Below, one piece after another: positions 42,368 to 51,087 of a stretch of 64,000 bases of DNA. A program made the position numbers and the translations under genes. How positions within the stretch are numbered: the first letter of the stretch is position 1; each line of letters begins with the position of its first letter. Under the pieces are notes generated by a model that was not told the DNA's origin, did not search any database, and was given only the letters and a program-made list of their open reading frames with translations. Source of the stretch: Streptomyces sp. F63 (GTDB lineage: Bacteria > Actinomycetota > Actinomycetes > Streptomycetales > Streptomycetaceae); assembly GCF_018070345.1 (NCBI RefSeq), contig NZ_JAGPXX010000011.1:1-64000 (forward strand). The letters are read 5' to 3'.

Positions 42368-42736
42368 TCACCGGCCGCTGTCGCGCGGGGGTTTCAGCGG
42401 GTCGTGGCCCATGTTCATCAGCCGGTGCCGCCAGGTGCTCTGTCCGGCCACCGGTTCCATGTCCTCGCGCCGCTGGTCGGTCACCCGGTCGACGACCTTG
42501 TGCATTACCCGGATGTCGTCGTCGGTGAGGTCGGTGCGGCGCTTCTGCAGGATGTGCAGGACGTGCCTGCCCAGCCGCGTTCCGGAGTGGTCCGGTTCGG
42601 TCTCGCTGACCTCGCCGGCGGACTCCGTCCGCAGCCACGCGGCGAGTTCCTCCGAGTTCATGTTGACCACGCGGTGGAACTCGTCCCAGAGCGCGTCGAG
42701 CTCGATGGTGGAGATGTGAGCCGATGTGTCAGCCAC
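42368..42736 (-). CDS. DUF3140 protein
   Basis: A 122-aa soluble protein of the DUF3140 family as I recall it. It has LWDEFHRVVNMNSEELAAWLRTESAGE, HILQKRRTDLTDDDIRVMHKVVDRVTDQ and the C-terminal WRHRLMNMGHDPLK. The family is found in bacteria and fungi; function unknown, though the N-terminal helix pair suggests DNA binding. The GTG at 42736 is chosen because GGAGGAA lies about 6 bases upstream; the open frame continues further but is Arg/Pro-rich noise. Confidence 0.82.
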   Translation of the reverse strand: MADTSAHISTIELDALWDEFHRVVNMNSEELAAWLRTESAGEVSETEPDHSGTRLGRHVLHILQKRRTDLTDDDIRVMHKVVDRVTDQRREDMEPVAGQSTWRHRLMNMGHDPLKPPRDSGR

Positions 42737-42937
42737 GGTGTTCCTCCCGGGCCCGGTTGTCCGTCGATCTCCGGGCGTCTGCGACGCCGATCGCTTACGA
42801 CACCCACGGGTGCCCGTCAGGGACGCGGGGAAACGGGCGGGACCGGAGGCCTTCCCGCCCACCGCCGTCGCGCCGGGCCCCGCCACGCCACCGTCCGGTG
42901 GGGCGGTGCCCGGCGCGGGTGGGGGCGGGGCGGGCTG

Positions 42938-43075
42938 CTACCGGAACGCCTCGGGAACGAGGTCCCGGAAGGAGGGGGCGGTCTTGACGAGGCCGCTGTC
43001 GACGTGGAAGTCGCGGGCGATGCCGTAGGTCTTCTCGGCGACCGCGGCCGGGGCGGGCGACTCCTTCCGCAGGAC
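42938..43075 (-). pseudogene. C-terminal fragment of an unidentified gene
   Basis: Read on the minus strand this gives an ordinary-looking protein end, LRKESPAPAAVAEKTYGIA then RDFHVDSGLVKTAPSFRDLV and PEAFR before a TAG (42938-42940). It has no start and cannot be extended: the frame changes character at about 43075, where an unrelated plus-strand fragment begins. The parent family is not certain; an ABC-transporter substrate-binding protein is possible. Treated as a deletion remnant. Confidence 0.5.
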
Positions 43076-43078
43076 GGC

Positions 43079-43335
43079 TGCCGGAGAACATCGCCGCGGA
43101 ACTGGCCGGAGCCGGGGCCGGGACCGTGGACCGGCTGGTCACCGGCACCCGTTGGCACGCCGGACGCCGCGCCGACGAGATGGCGGCCGCCGCCGGGACG
43201 GTGCGGGAGCTGGGGATCGAGCCGGTCGTCGCCCGGGCCGCGCGGGACCTGCTGCTCCGGATGCCGGCCGGGCCGGAAGCCGGCGAGGGGGGCGACGAGG
43301 CGGCCTGGCGGGCGGAGGGCGGGCCCGGCGGGTGA
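43079..43335 (+). pseudogene. C-terminal fragment of a DUF1932/6-phosphogluconate-dehydrogenase-like oxidoreductase
   Basis: The plus-strand reading LPENIAAELAGAGAGTVDRL, VTGTRWHAGRRADEMAAAA and TVRELGIEPVVARAARDLLL resembles the C-terminal helical domain of NAD(P)-binding oxidoreductases of the DUF1932 group. The Rossmann half and the start are missing. It begins where the minus-strand fragment at 42938-43075 breaks off, so two truncated genes are joined head to head. It is not expected to be functional. Confidence 0.55.
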
Positions 43336-43362
43336 CGCGCCGGGCCCGCCCGGACCGCCCGC

Positions 43363-44331
43363 TCAGTCCTCCGCCGGTGCCGCCAGCGACAGGGCGAAGC
43401 GGCCCGCGTCGTCCGTCCACCAGTGGCGCAACTCCATTCCGGCGGCGGCCAGTTCCTCCCGGACGCCCTCCCGCCGGAACTTCGCCGAGACCTCGGTGCG
43501 GAGCTCCTCACCGGCGTCGAAGGCGACGGCCAGGTCCAGGGCGGGGATCTTCGCGGTCAGGGCGTGCCGGGCGCGCAGCCGCATCTCGATCCACTCGCGC
43601 TCCGTGTCCCAGAGCGCCACGTGGTCGAAGTCGTCCGGGTCGAAGTCGGCGCCCAGTTCGCGGTTGAGGACGGACAGGACGTTCTTGTTGAACGCCGCGG
43701 TGACGCCCTCGGCGTCGTCGTAGGCCGCCACCAGCGTCCGTTCGTCCTTCACCAGGTCGGTGCCGAGCAGCAGCGTGTCGCCGGGGGAGAGCAGGCCGCG
43801 CACGGCGGTCAGGAACGCGGCGCGCTCGGCGGGCAGCAAGTTGCCGATGGTGCCGCCGAGGAACGCGACCAGGCGCGGGCCGGGGGTGTCCGGGAGCCGG
43901 AGCCCGTGCTGGAAGTCGGCCACCAGGGCGTGGACGTCCAGCTCCGGATGGTCCGCGAGCAGGCCCTCGCCGGCCTGCCGCAGTGCCGACTCGCTGACGT
44001 CGACGGGTACGTAGGCCCGCAGGCCGCCGAGGGCCCGCAGGAGGTGGCGGGTCTTCTCCGAGGAGCCGGAGCCGAGCTCCACCAGCGTGCGGGCACCGCT
44101 CGCCGCGGCCACGGCGTCCGCGCGGGCGGCGAGGATCTCCCGTTCGGCGCGGGTCGGGTAGTACTCGGGCAGCCGCGTGATCCGCTCGAACAGCGCGCTG
44201 CCGCGGGCGTCGTAGAACCACTTGGGCGGCAGTTCCCTGGGGCGGCCGGAGAGGCCGCGGAGGACGTCGGTGCGCAGGGCGTCGGCGGTGGCGTCGGCGG
44301 GCAGCGTGCGGGTGACGGCGAACGGACTCAC
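43363..44331 (-). CDS. egtD: L-histidine N-alpha-methyltransferase EgtD (ergothioneine)
   Basis: A 322-aa SAM-dependent enzyme that trimethylates histidine to hercynine, the first committed step to ergothioneine. The N-terminal LRTDVLRGLSGRPRELPPKWFYDARGSALFERITRLPEYYPTR and the SAM site LVELGSGSSEKTRHLL are characteristic. GTG start in GTGA overlap with the egtC stop, last in the operon egtA-B-C-D. The complete set of four, in the standard actinobacterial order, supports the assignment. The lyase EgtE is not in the window, as in many streptomycetes. Confidence 0.95.
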   Translation of the reverse strand: MSPFAVTRTLPADATADALRTDVLRGLSGRPRELPPKWFYDARGSALFERITRLPEYYPTRAEREILAARADAVAAASGARTLVELGSGSSEKTRHLLRALGGLRAYVPVDVSESALRQAGEGLLADHPELDVHALVADFQHGLRLPDTPGPRLVAFLGGTIGNLLPAERAAFLTAVRGLLSPGDTLLLGTDLVKDERTLVAAYDDAEGVTAAFNKNVLSVLNRELGADFDPDDFDHVALWDTEREWIEMRLRARHALTAKIPALDLAVAFDAGEELRTEVSAKFRREGVREELAAAGMELRHWWTDDAGRFALSLAAPAED

Positions 44332-45083
44332 GCGGGCTCCTTGAGCGGGGTCAGGAGAACATCGGTGCGGGTGGCGGTCAGCAGGGTGCGGTCGGGCGCC
44401 TCGGTCCAGCGCGGATCGTCGTCGTAGGGCTCGGAGGCCACGACGGTGCGGCCGGCTGCCGGATCGGCCAGGAACCAGAGGGTGTCGCCCCAGGCGGTGG
44501 CGGCGGCGGTGGTGCCGTCGGTGAGCAGCAGGTTGAGCCGGGAGCCGGGCGCCGCCGCGGCCAGCTGTTCGACGGCTGCGGAGAGCGCGTCGCCGAGGGC
44601 GTCGCCGCGCCGCAGGGCGTGGAGGACCAGGGCCCAGACGAAGGCGGAGTCGCAGCGCGCCTGCAGTCCCAGCAGGTCCTCGGGCGGAAGCGCGGCGGCG
44701 AGCGGGGCGGCCGAGCCGGGCCAGCCCGTGAGGGCCCCGTTGTGGCTGAACAGCCAGGGCCCGGCGGCGAAGGGCGCGGCGGCCGCCTCACCGTCGGCGC
44801 CGGCTTCGGTCGCGTCCCGTACGGCCGCGAGCAGCGCGCGGGTGCGCACCGCCCGGGCGAGGTCGGCGAAGGACTGGTCGGCCCAGATGGGACCGGCGCG
44901 GCGGTAGCGGGCGGGCACCGGGTCGCCGTCCGCGTACCAGCCGATGCCGAAGCCGTCGGCGTTGACGGTGCCGTACCGCTGGCGGCGCGGCGCCCAGGAC
45001 TGGCGGTACAGCCCGTGCCCGGGGGTGACGAGGACGTCCCGCCAGGGGACGGCCGGGCCCAGGTAGGCCACGTGCCGGCACAT
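44328..45083 (-). CDS. egtC: Ergothioneine class II glutamine amidohydrolase EgtC
   Basis: A 251-aa Ntn-hydrolase that removes glutamate from gamma-glutamyl-hercynylcysteine sulfoxide. Met-Cys at the N-terminus (MCRHVAYLGP) provides the nucleophile Cys2 after Met removal. GFGIGWYADGDPVPARYRRAGPIWAD and FSHNGALTGW are the class II amidotransferase motifs. ATG at 45083; the gene starts 76 bases after egtB and overlaps egtD. Confidence 0.95.
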   Translation of the reverse strand: MCRHVAYLGPAVPWRDVLVTPGHGLYRQSWAPRRQRYGTVNADGFGIGWYADGDPVPARYRRAGPIWADQSFADLARAVRTRALLAAVRDATEAGADGEAAAAPFAAGPWLFSHNGALTGWPGSAAPLAAALPPEDLLGLQARCDSAFVWALVLHALRRGDALGDALSAAVEQLAAAAPGSRLNLLLTDGTTAAATAWGDTLWFLADPAAGRTVVASEPYDDDPRWTEAPDRTLLTATRTDVLLTPLKEPA

Positions 45084-45159
45084 CAGCCGCACCTCCGTCC
45101 GGTGGCCGCGGGCAGCGGGCGGGACGCGGAGCAGGCGGGCGCGGGCCCGCGCCGGGCGG

Positions 45160-46536
45160 TCACGCGCTCTCCGGCAGGTCGCGGGCCGTGCGGAAGCCGG
45201 CGAAGATCTGGCGGCGCACCGGCAGGTCCCAGTTGCGGAAGGTGCCCCGGCAGGCGACCGGGTCGACGGCGAAGGAGCCGCCGCGCAGCACCTTGTGCTC
45301 CGGGCCGAAGAACACTTCCGAGTACTCGCGGTAGGGGAAGGCGCGGAAGCCCGGGTAGGGCAGGAAGTCGCTCGCCGTCCACTCCCACACGTCGCCGATG
45401 AGCTGCCGTACGCCGAGCGGTGACGCGCCGCGCGGCCAGCTGCCCAGGGGCGCGGGCCGCAGGTGCCGCTGACCGAGGTTGGCGTGGTCCGGCCCCGGGT
45501 CGGCGTCGCCCCAGGGGTAGCGGCGCGAGCGGCCGGTGGCCGGGTCGTGGCGTGCCGCCTTCTCCCATTCGGCCTCGGTGGGCAGGCGCCGGCCGGCCCA
45601 GCGGGCGTAGGCGTCCGCCTCGTACCAGCTGACGTGGAGCACGGGCTCGTCCAGCGGTACGGGTTCCGTGACACCGAACCGGCGGCGGACCCAGCCGGAG
45701 CCCTCGCGGCGCCAGAACAGCGGGGCGCGCAGGCCGTGTTCGCGGAGGTACGCCCAGCCCCCGGGCGCCCACCAGCGCGGGTCGTCGTAGCCGCCGTCCT
45801 CCAGGAAGCGCAGATAGGCGCCGTTGCCGACGGGGACGGTGTCGATGAGGAAGGCCGGGAGGTCGCGCGGGTGCGCGGGCCGCTCGTTGTCGAGGGCCCA
45901 GGGCTCGGCGGAGGTTCCCATGGTGAACGGACCGCCGGGCACGAGGACTTCGGCTGGCAGCGAGGCGGCGTCGGAGGGGGCCGGCGGGGGCGGGGGAGCG
46001 GTCAGTGCGGCCGGGCCGCGGCGCAGCTGGTGGGTGATCAGCATGGTCTCGTCGTGCTGCTGCTCGTGCTGGGCGATCATGCCGAAGGCGAAGGCGGCGT
46101 CGGTCAGTTCCCGGTTCTCCAGCCGGGTGTCCGCCAGGACGTCGAGGGCCCGGGCCCGCACGTCGGCGACATAGTGGCGGGCCTCGCCGGGCGGCAGCAG
46201 CGGCAGGGAGGGACGCTTGGCGCGCGGGTGTTCGAAGGCGTCGTAGACGGCGTCGACATCGGGGCGGAGCGCTTCGCGGCCGCCGACGGCGCGGAGGAGC
46301 CACTGGTCCTCGAAGTTGCCGATGTGGGCGAGGTCCCAGACGAGCGGGGACATCAGCGGGGAGTGCTGCGCGGTGAGTTCGGGGTCGTCGACACAGGAGG
46401 TGAGCAGGGCGGTCCGGTCGCGGGCGGCGGTGAGGGCGTCGGCGGCCCGGCGGCGGAAGGCGTCCGGGGCGGTCGCGGGGAGGACGCTCTCGGCGGTGTC
46501 GCGGGCGGCGGGGCTGGTGCGTTCGGTGGCCGTCAT
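45160..46536 (-). CDS. egtB: Hercynine oxygenase EgtB (iron-dependent sulfoxide synthase)
   Basis: A 458-aa non-haem iron enzyme joining hercynine to gamma-glutamylcysteine with oxygen to give the sulfoxide. The N-terminal DinB-like domain carries the iron ligands in HEQQHDETML plus an upstream His in WDLAHIGNFEDQ. The C-terminal FGE-sulfatase domain has LRGGSFAVDPVACRGTFRNWDLPVRRQIFAGFR. Substrate-binding residues cannot be judged by eye. The ATG at 46536 is in ATGA overlap with egtA. Confidence 0.95.
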   Translation of the reverse strand: MTATERTSPAARDTAESVLPATAPDAFRRRAADALTAARDRTALLTSCVDDPELTAQHSPLMSPLVWDLAHIGNFEDQWLLRAVGGREALRPDVDAVYDAFEHPRAKRPSLPLLPPGEARHYVADVRARALDVLADTRLENRELTDAAFAFGMIAQHEQQHDETMLITHQLRRGPAALTAPPPPPAPSDAASLPAEVLVPGGPFTMGTSAEPWALDNERPAHPRDLPAFLIDTVPVGNGAYLRFLEDGGYDDPRWWAPGGWAYLREHGLRAPLFWRREGSGWVRRRFGVTEPVPLDEPVLHVSWYEADAYARWAGRRLPTEAEWEKAARHDPATGRSRRYPWGDADPGPDHANLGQRHLRPAPLGSWPRGASPLGVRQLIGDVWEWTASDFLPYPGFRAFPYREYSEVFFGPEHKVLRGGSFAVDPVACRGTFRNWDLPVRRQIFAGFRTARDLPESA

Positions 46537-47843
46537 GGGCGGCTGTCCTTCCCTGGTGCCGGCTGTCCGTACAGATCGAGCAGGTCGTCGGCGGGGCAGC
46601 GGCCCCGGGAGACGTAGCGTTCCGTGAACTCCGCCACCGCGTCCCGCACGGCGGGCGGTGCCCCGAGCCGGGGCAGCGCCTCGCGGGCGGCGGCGAAGCA
46701 GGTCTCGGCAGCGGCGCGGAGCGCGGGGTCGGCGAGGCCGTGGCGGGCCGCGATCCGCCACAGCGGGTTGCCGGGCGGGGGGTCCGTGCCGGCGGTGGCG
46801 GTGAGCGGTTCGACGGCCCGGGCGGCCGTCGCGGAGGCGGCGGCGTCGTCGAACAGGGCGGCGGTCACCGCGAGCGGCACCATCCACCCGTTCTCGCCGG
46901 GCTGCGCGTCGATCATGCGCAGTTCCAGATGGCCGCGCGGCCGGACCGGGGGGAAGAGGGTGGTCAGGTGGTAGGCGAGATCGTCGGCCGTGGGGGGCCG
47001 GGGGGCGCCGCCCGCGATCCAGTGGCGGAAGGTGAGGCCGTCCGGCGGTACGGTCCACGGTCCGCCGTTGCCGGAGCGGACGCACATGACGGGTGCGTCC
47101 AGGGCGTACGCGGCCCAGGCGGTGCGCGGCTCCGGCCCGCCGGGGGGTGCCAGGGCGCGGCCGGGGTCGAGTTCGGCCCAGAGGGCCTGCCGGGTGGACC
47201 GCCAGCCGGTGGGGGCGCCCTGCCGGAGCGGTGAGTTGGCGAAGGCCGCCACGAGCACGGCCCCGAGCAGATGGGCCAGCCGCCAGCGGTGGGCGTGGCC
47301 GAGCGGGCCGGGCTCCTCGTGTCCCGCGTCCAGGCACACCTGGACGGAGGCGGTGGCGCACATCATGGAGCGGCCGGCGGGGCCGGCGCGGTCGAAGTAC
47401 GCCTCCATGGCGCGGTAGCGGGGGGCGGTGAGCAGCCGGCGCGGCGGGTTCCACGGGTCGTGGCCGTGCCCGGCGAGGGCCAGGCCGCGGGCGGCCAGGG
47501 CGGCGCGCACGCGGCGCAGATCGGCGGCCGCGTCCGCCACACAGGCGGCGAGGGAACCGGCCGGGGGAGAGCTCAGCTCGATCTGCCCGCCGGGCTCGAA
47601 GGTGAGGGCGGAGCGGAGGGGCAGGCCGCTGAGGGCGGCGTGGGCGGCGGAGAGCCGGCCCGGGTCGACGGGGGCGCGGGCATCACCGGCGTCGTGGATG
47701 AACCATTCGAGTTCCACACCGAGTCTGCGCGGCGGCCCGGTCTTGAAGCAGACGCCGCGCACCTGGGCGTCGACCTCGGCGGCGGTGACGGGCCGGGCGC
47801 GGGGCTCCGGCGGGGGAATGGGCGCGTTGAAGACATCGGTCAT
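46533..47843 (-). CDS. egtA: Glutamate-cysteine ligase EgtA
   Basis: A 436-aa ATP-dependent enzyme of the GCS2 family making gamma-glutamylcysteine, the thiol donor for EgtB. The family pattern is GVELEWFIHD, TFEPGGQIELSSPP, HGHDPWNPPRR and MCATASVQVCLD. The ATG at 47843 (MTDVFNAPIPPPE) is preceded by GGGAGGT and is chosen over an in-frame start 23 codons upstream. It is first gene of the operon egtABCD; two inverted repeats lie 40-110 bases upstream. Confidence 0.95.
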   Translation of the reverse strand: MTDVFNAPIPPPEPRARPVTAAEVDAQVRGVCFKTGPPRRLGVELEWFIHDAGDARAPVDPGRLSAAHAALSGLPLRSALTFEPGGQIELSSPPAGSLAACVADAAADLRRVRAALAARGLALAGHGHDPWNPPRRLLTAPRYRAMEAYFDRAGPAGRSMMCATASVQVCLDAGHEEPGPLGHAHRWRLAHLLGAVLVAAFANSPLRQGAPTGWRSTRQALWAELDPGRALAPPGGPEPRTAWAAYALDAPVMCVRSGNGGPWTVPPDGLTFRHWIAGGAPRPPTADDLAYHLTTLFPPVRPRGHLELRMIDAQPGENGWMVPLAVTAALFDDAAASATAARAVEPLTATAGTDPPPGNPLWRIAARHGLADPALRAAAETCFAAAREALPRLGAPPAVRDAVAEFTERYVSRGRCPADDLLDLYGQPAPGKDSRP

Positions 47844-47884
47844 GGTCCGGTACCTCCCGGTGAGGCGGCGGCACCTGCTCACGG

Positions 47885-47949
47885 TAGGTGAACCGGTGCC
47901 GTCCCGCATCACCTAACCCGCTGCGGCGGAGGCGCTCAAGAGCGCCTCC
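47885..47949 (-). promoter_or_regulatory. Two inverted repeats upstream of the egt operon
   Basis: TAGGTGA (47885-47891) and TCACCTA (47909-47915) form a 7-bp inverted repeat with a 17-base spacer. A perfect 10-bp palindrome with a 2-base centre lies at 47928-47949 (GGAGGCGCTC-AA-GAGCGCCTCC). Both lie 42-106 bases before the egtA start, where a promoter and operator would be. The second could instead be a terminator for upstream transcription. The regulator is unknown. Confidence 0.5.
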
Positions 47950-48310
47950 CGGCCCTCGTTCCCGCTCATCGCGGGTGTACGCGTGCCGCCGCACACCACC
48001 TGATCGCCGTCGTGCATCCGCTGAGGACCCGCCCTCCGCCTCCGTCCCCGGGGGGGACACCGGCCGCTCCGGCCCGCGGCACGGGAGCGGTGGCGGCCCG
48101 GCCCGGGGCGGGTGCCGGTGTGGACGGCGGGCGGGGCGGAGTGCCGCGGGACGGACGGAGGCAACGGGGAGGGAGCCGCGGACGGGCGGGTGACGGGACC
48201 GGCCCGTCCGCGGCGGTGACGGGCTGCCGTGATCCCGCGGGCCCGGGAAGGGCGGGAGCGCCGCGCCCGGCCCGGGCGGCCCGGAACGCGCGCGGAGAGC
48301 GCGGACGGGC
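47950..48310. other. Intergenic spacer between the egt operon and the S1 protease gene
   Basis: This GC-rich spacer has no believable gene. The open frames crossing it are Arg/Pro/Gly-rich, lack ribosome sites and are produced by base composition. No further motif was found besides the terminator at its right end. Confidence 0.4.
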
Positions 48311-48350
48311 GCGGGGTCCGGGCGCCAGGGGAGAGGTGCCCGGACCCCGC
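48311..48350 (-). terminator. Perfect hairpin terminator after the S1 protease gene
   Basis: GCGGGGTCCGGGC (48311-48323) pairs exactly over 13 bases with GCCCGGACCCCGC (48338-48350) across a 14-base loop. It sits 75 bases beyond the stop of the minus-strand protease gene. Confidence 0.88.
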
Positions 48351-48424
48351 GCCCGGATCACGCGGAGTGTGTGACGTGCGCGGAGTGGGAGGGGCGGGCC
48401 TTTCCCGGCCGCCTTCCGCGGGTG

Positions 48425-49723
48425 TTACGACCCGTGGCCCGCACCGGCGCCGGAGAAGCCGCCCCGGGAGCCCTGCCCGTCCCGGCGGTCCGCCCCGCCA
48501 CCGAGGCCCTCTTCACCGGCACCGGCGCCCTCGTCGCCCGCGCCGATGCCGCCCTCGCCGCCGGCTTGCTCGCCGGCGGCGCCGTCACCGGCCTCGCCGC
48601 CCGCACCGGCGCCGCCACCGGCACCCGCGCCACCGGCGCCGATCGTCGCGCCCACGGCCTCCAGGGCGGTGGTCACCGGCTGGAAGAAGGTCTCGCCGCC
48701 CTGGGTGCAGTCACCGCTGCCGCCCGAGGTCAGGCCCACGGCCGAGGTGCCGGAGAACATGGCGCCGCCGCTGTCGCCCGGCTCGGCGCAGACGTCCGTC
48801 TGGATCAGCCCGTTGACGATGTCGCCGTTGCCGTAGTTGACGGTGGCGTTGAGGCCGGTCACCGTGCCGTCACTGAGGCCGGTGGTGCTGCCGGAGCGCT
48901 GCACCTCCATGCCGACGCTGGCCTCCGCGGCCCCGGTGATCTCCTGCGTGGTGCCGTCCTGCAGATCGACCGTGCTGGGGGCCTCCGTCGCCGGGTCGTC
49001 GTACATCACCAGGGCGAAGTCGCTGACGGGGAACACCGATTCGGCGGTGGTGCCCAGCGGTTCGGCGCCGGCCTGGTCGTTCGTCCAGGCCGCGGCGATG
49101 TTGCCGCAGTGACCGGCGGTCAGGAAGCCCGGGGCGCCGTTCACGTCCACGTTGAAGCCGAGGGAGCAGCGCGAGCCGCCGCCGAAGATGGCGTCGCCGC
49201 CGTCCGCGAACGGCTTGAACTCGCCCTGGCTGCGCTTGACGGTCACCAGGCCCGCCATGCCGTCCGTGGCCTGCTCCAGCTCGGCGAGCCGGTCGCCCGT
49301 CACGGTGCGGTCGGCGAGGACGGAGACCTTGTTGGTCCTGGGATCGATCGACCAGGCGGTGCCCGGGATCGACGCCCGGTCGCTGAGCGTCTGCGTGGCG
49401 GCCTTCAGCTCCGCCATGCTGTTGTCCACGATCCGCGCCTCGGCGCCCTTGGCGCGCGCGGTCTCCGCGGCTTCCTCGTCCAGGACGTTCATGACGAGCC
49501 GGCCGGACTCGCCGTCGAAGTACCAGCCCGCGGCGTCGGCGCCCAGGTCGGCAGCGAGGGCCGTGCCGGTCTTCGCCGCGGCCGGGCCGGCGAACGTTCT
49601 GGGGGCGGCCTCCTTCTCGTCACTGGCGTTCGCGTTCGGCAGCAGGATCACCGCTCCCGCGAGGGCGGCTGCGGAGGCCGCGGCGATCGCGCCCGTCCGC
49701 TTGTTGACTCGTCGGTGGCTCAA
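48425..49723 (-). CDS. Secreted S1 serine protease, alpha-lytic/streptogrisin type, with Gly/Ala/Glu-rich tail
   Basis: A 432-aa prepro-protease. A signal peptide (NKRTGAIAAASAAALAGAVILL...ANA) is followed by an alpha-lytic-type propeptide (residues about 40-150). The S1E domain has the His of FLTAGHCG, the Asp in VSDFALVMYDD and the Ser in CAEPGDSGGAMFSG. It is unusual in ending with a tail of about 75 residues made almost only of Gly, Ala, Glu and Asp. The TTG at 49723 is chosen because GGAGGT lies about 9 bases upstream and homologues start with MSHRR-like sequence; an ATG five codons earlier (49738) is the alternative but destroys that spacing. Confidence 0.9.
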   Translation of the reverse strand: MSHRRVNKRTGAIAAASAAALAGAVILLPNANASDEKEAAPRTFAGPAAAKTGTALAADLGADAAGWYFDGESGRLVMNVLDEEAAETARAKGAEARIVDNSMAELKAATQTLSDRASIPGTAWSIDPRTNKVSVLADRTVTGDRLAELEQATDGMAGLVTVKRSQGEFKPFADGGDAIFGGGSRCSLGFNVDVNGAPGFLTAGHCGNIAAAWTNDQAGAEPLGTTAESVFPVSDFALVMYDDPATEAPSTVDLQDGTTQEITGAAEASVGMEVQRSGSTTGLSDGTVTGLNATVNYGNGDIVNGLIQTDVCAEPGDSGGAMFSGTSAVGLTSGGSGDCTQGGETFFQPVTTALEAVGATIGAGGAGAGGGAGAGGEAGDGAAGEQAGGEGGIGAGDEGAGAGEEGLGGGADRRDGQGSRGGFSGAGAGHGS

Positions 49724-49998
49724 CTGACTGACCTCCATCGGGGGGCGGGCCGGCCGCTGGGGGCCGGCCGGCCCGGCTTGTGGGGCTGCGGCGGGGAGGG
49801 ACCGGGGGTCCGGATCCTCCTGCCGTACGGACAGACGCCGAGCGGTTGCGGTCTCCGGCTCCCCGTGCGCCTGTTCACCCATCAGCTACGTACGGCGGTC
49901 CGGATTGCCTCAAGCGGAAGGAGAATTGATGGGAAACCCGCGGCGGTGACGGGGCGCGGCCGGGGCCGTCACCCGCCTCCGCGAGGGCCGTGCGCACG
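49724..49998. other. Spacer between the protease start and the chitinase terminator
   Basis: This 275-bp stretch contains the promoter of the minus-strand protease gene. No defined -35/-10 was recognised. TACGGACAG and TACGTACGG near 49833-49893 are A+T-richer than their surroundings. Confidence 0.35.
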
Positions 49999-50039
49999 CC
50001 GTACGCCCGCCGCGGCGGCGTGCCGTGGCGGGCGTACGG
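49999..50039 (-). terminator. Perfect hairpin terminator after the GH19 chitinase gene
   Basis: CCGTACGCCCGCC (49999-50011) pairs exactly with GGCGGGCGTACGG (50027-50039) across a 15-base loop, 20 bases after the chitinase stop. Confidence 0.88.
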
Positions 50040-50058
50040 GCGACCGGGGCGGTGCGGC

Positions 50059-50958
50059 TCAGCAGGACAGATTGCCCCCCGGGACGGTGCCGAGGATGTC
50101 CGTGAAACGCCGGTAGTTGTCGATGCGGCTCTGCACCTGCGCCGGGTTCTTCCCGTCGCACTCCAGGCTGCCGTTGATGCTGCGGATGGTCTGGCCGAAG
50201 CCGTGCCCGCCGGTCATCGCGGTGTGGCCGGTCATGGTGCCGGGGCCGCTCTGGGTGTTCCAGTACCACAGGGCGGTCTTCCAGGCCACGGCCGCGTCGT
50301 TCTGGACCAGGAACGGGTTGTTCAGCAGGTCGATGCCGAGGGCGTCACCGGCTGCCTGGTAGTTGAAGTTCCAGCTCAGCTGGATGGGCCCGCGGCCGTA
50401 GTACGCGTCGTGCCCCGCGGGGCAGCCGTAGGGCCGGGACGTGTCGCAGTAGTGCGGGTAGTTGGCGGTGTTCTGCTCGACGATGTGCACCAGGCCGCCC
50501 GTCTCGTGCGCCACGTTGGCGAGGAAGGCGGCCGCTTCCTGCCGCCTGACGGTGTCGCTGCCGGTGGTGGCGAAGGCGGGGTACGCGCTCAGGGCCGCCG
50601 TCAGACCGCTGTAGGTGTAGAACGGGTTCCGGTTCGGGAACATCTGCTGGAACTGCGCCGCGCTCACCACGAAGCCGCCGGGCGCCGGTTCGCCGCCTTC
50701 GCAGGAGTGCGGCTCCCAGTACCAGGTGCTGATCACCGGGTCGTACCCCGGGTTGTCGTGTTCGGCGCGGTAGTAGCGGCCGTCGGTGTAGCGGACGACC
50801 TGGCCGGCCGCGTACCACTGTCCGGCCACCCAGTCGGGCGCCGAGCAGGCCGCGGTCCGGGCCGCGGGGGCGGGGGCGGCCGACGCGGCCGCGGGCAGGA
50901 CCGCCAGTCCGCAGCAGACCAGCAGAGCGGTGAGTAACGCCGGCAGACGTCGCGACAC
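50059..50958 (-). CDS. Secreted family 19 chitinase with N-terminal chitin-binding domain
   Basis: A 299-aa enzyme hydrolysing chitin by the inverting mechanism. Signal peptide: RRLPALLTALLVCCGLAVLPAAASA. A CBM5/12 chitin-binding module follows (APDWVAGQWYAAGQVVRY...YWEPHSC), then a GH19 catalytic domain with AAFLANVAHETGGLVHIVE (catalytic Glu in HETGG) and YYGRGPIQLSWNFNYQ. The layout matches the Streptomyces ChiC/F/G group. The GTG at 50958 has GGAG 10-7 bases upstream. The promoter carries two GGTCTAnACC repeats typical of the chi regulon. Confidence 0.92.
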   Translation of the reverse strand: MSRRLPALLTALLVCCGLAVLPAAASAAPAPAARTAACSAPDWVAGQWYAAGQVVRYTDGRYYRAEHDNPGYDPVISTWYWEPHSCEGGEPAPGGFVVSAAQFQQMFPNRNPFYTYSGLTAALSAYPAFATTGSDTVRRQEAAAFLANVAHETGGLVHIVEQNTANYPHYCDTSRPYGCPAGHDAYYGRGPIQLSWNFNYQAAGDALGIDLLNNPFLVQNDAAVAWKTALWYWNTQSGPGTMTGHTAMTGGHGFGQTIRSINGSLECDGKNPAQVQSRIDNYRRFTDILGTVPGGNLSC

Positions 50959-51087
50959 GGGATCACTCCTTTTGTGCGGCAGGTCGCCGCTTCGGGCCGG
51001 CACCGGTACGGGGCCGCGCGCCGTCCGCGGGCAGGGGCGCGCCGCGGCCGGGCGGTCGCCGGGCCGGCCGATGGGGGTCGGTGAGGC

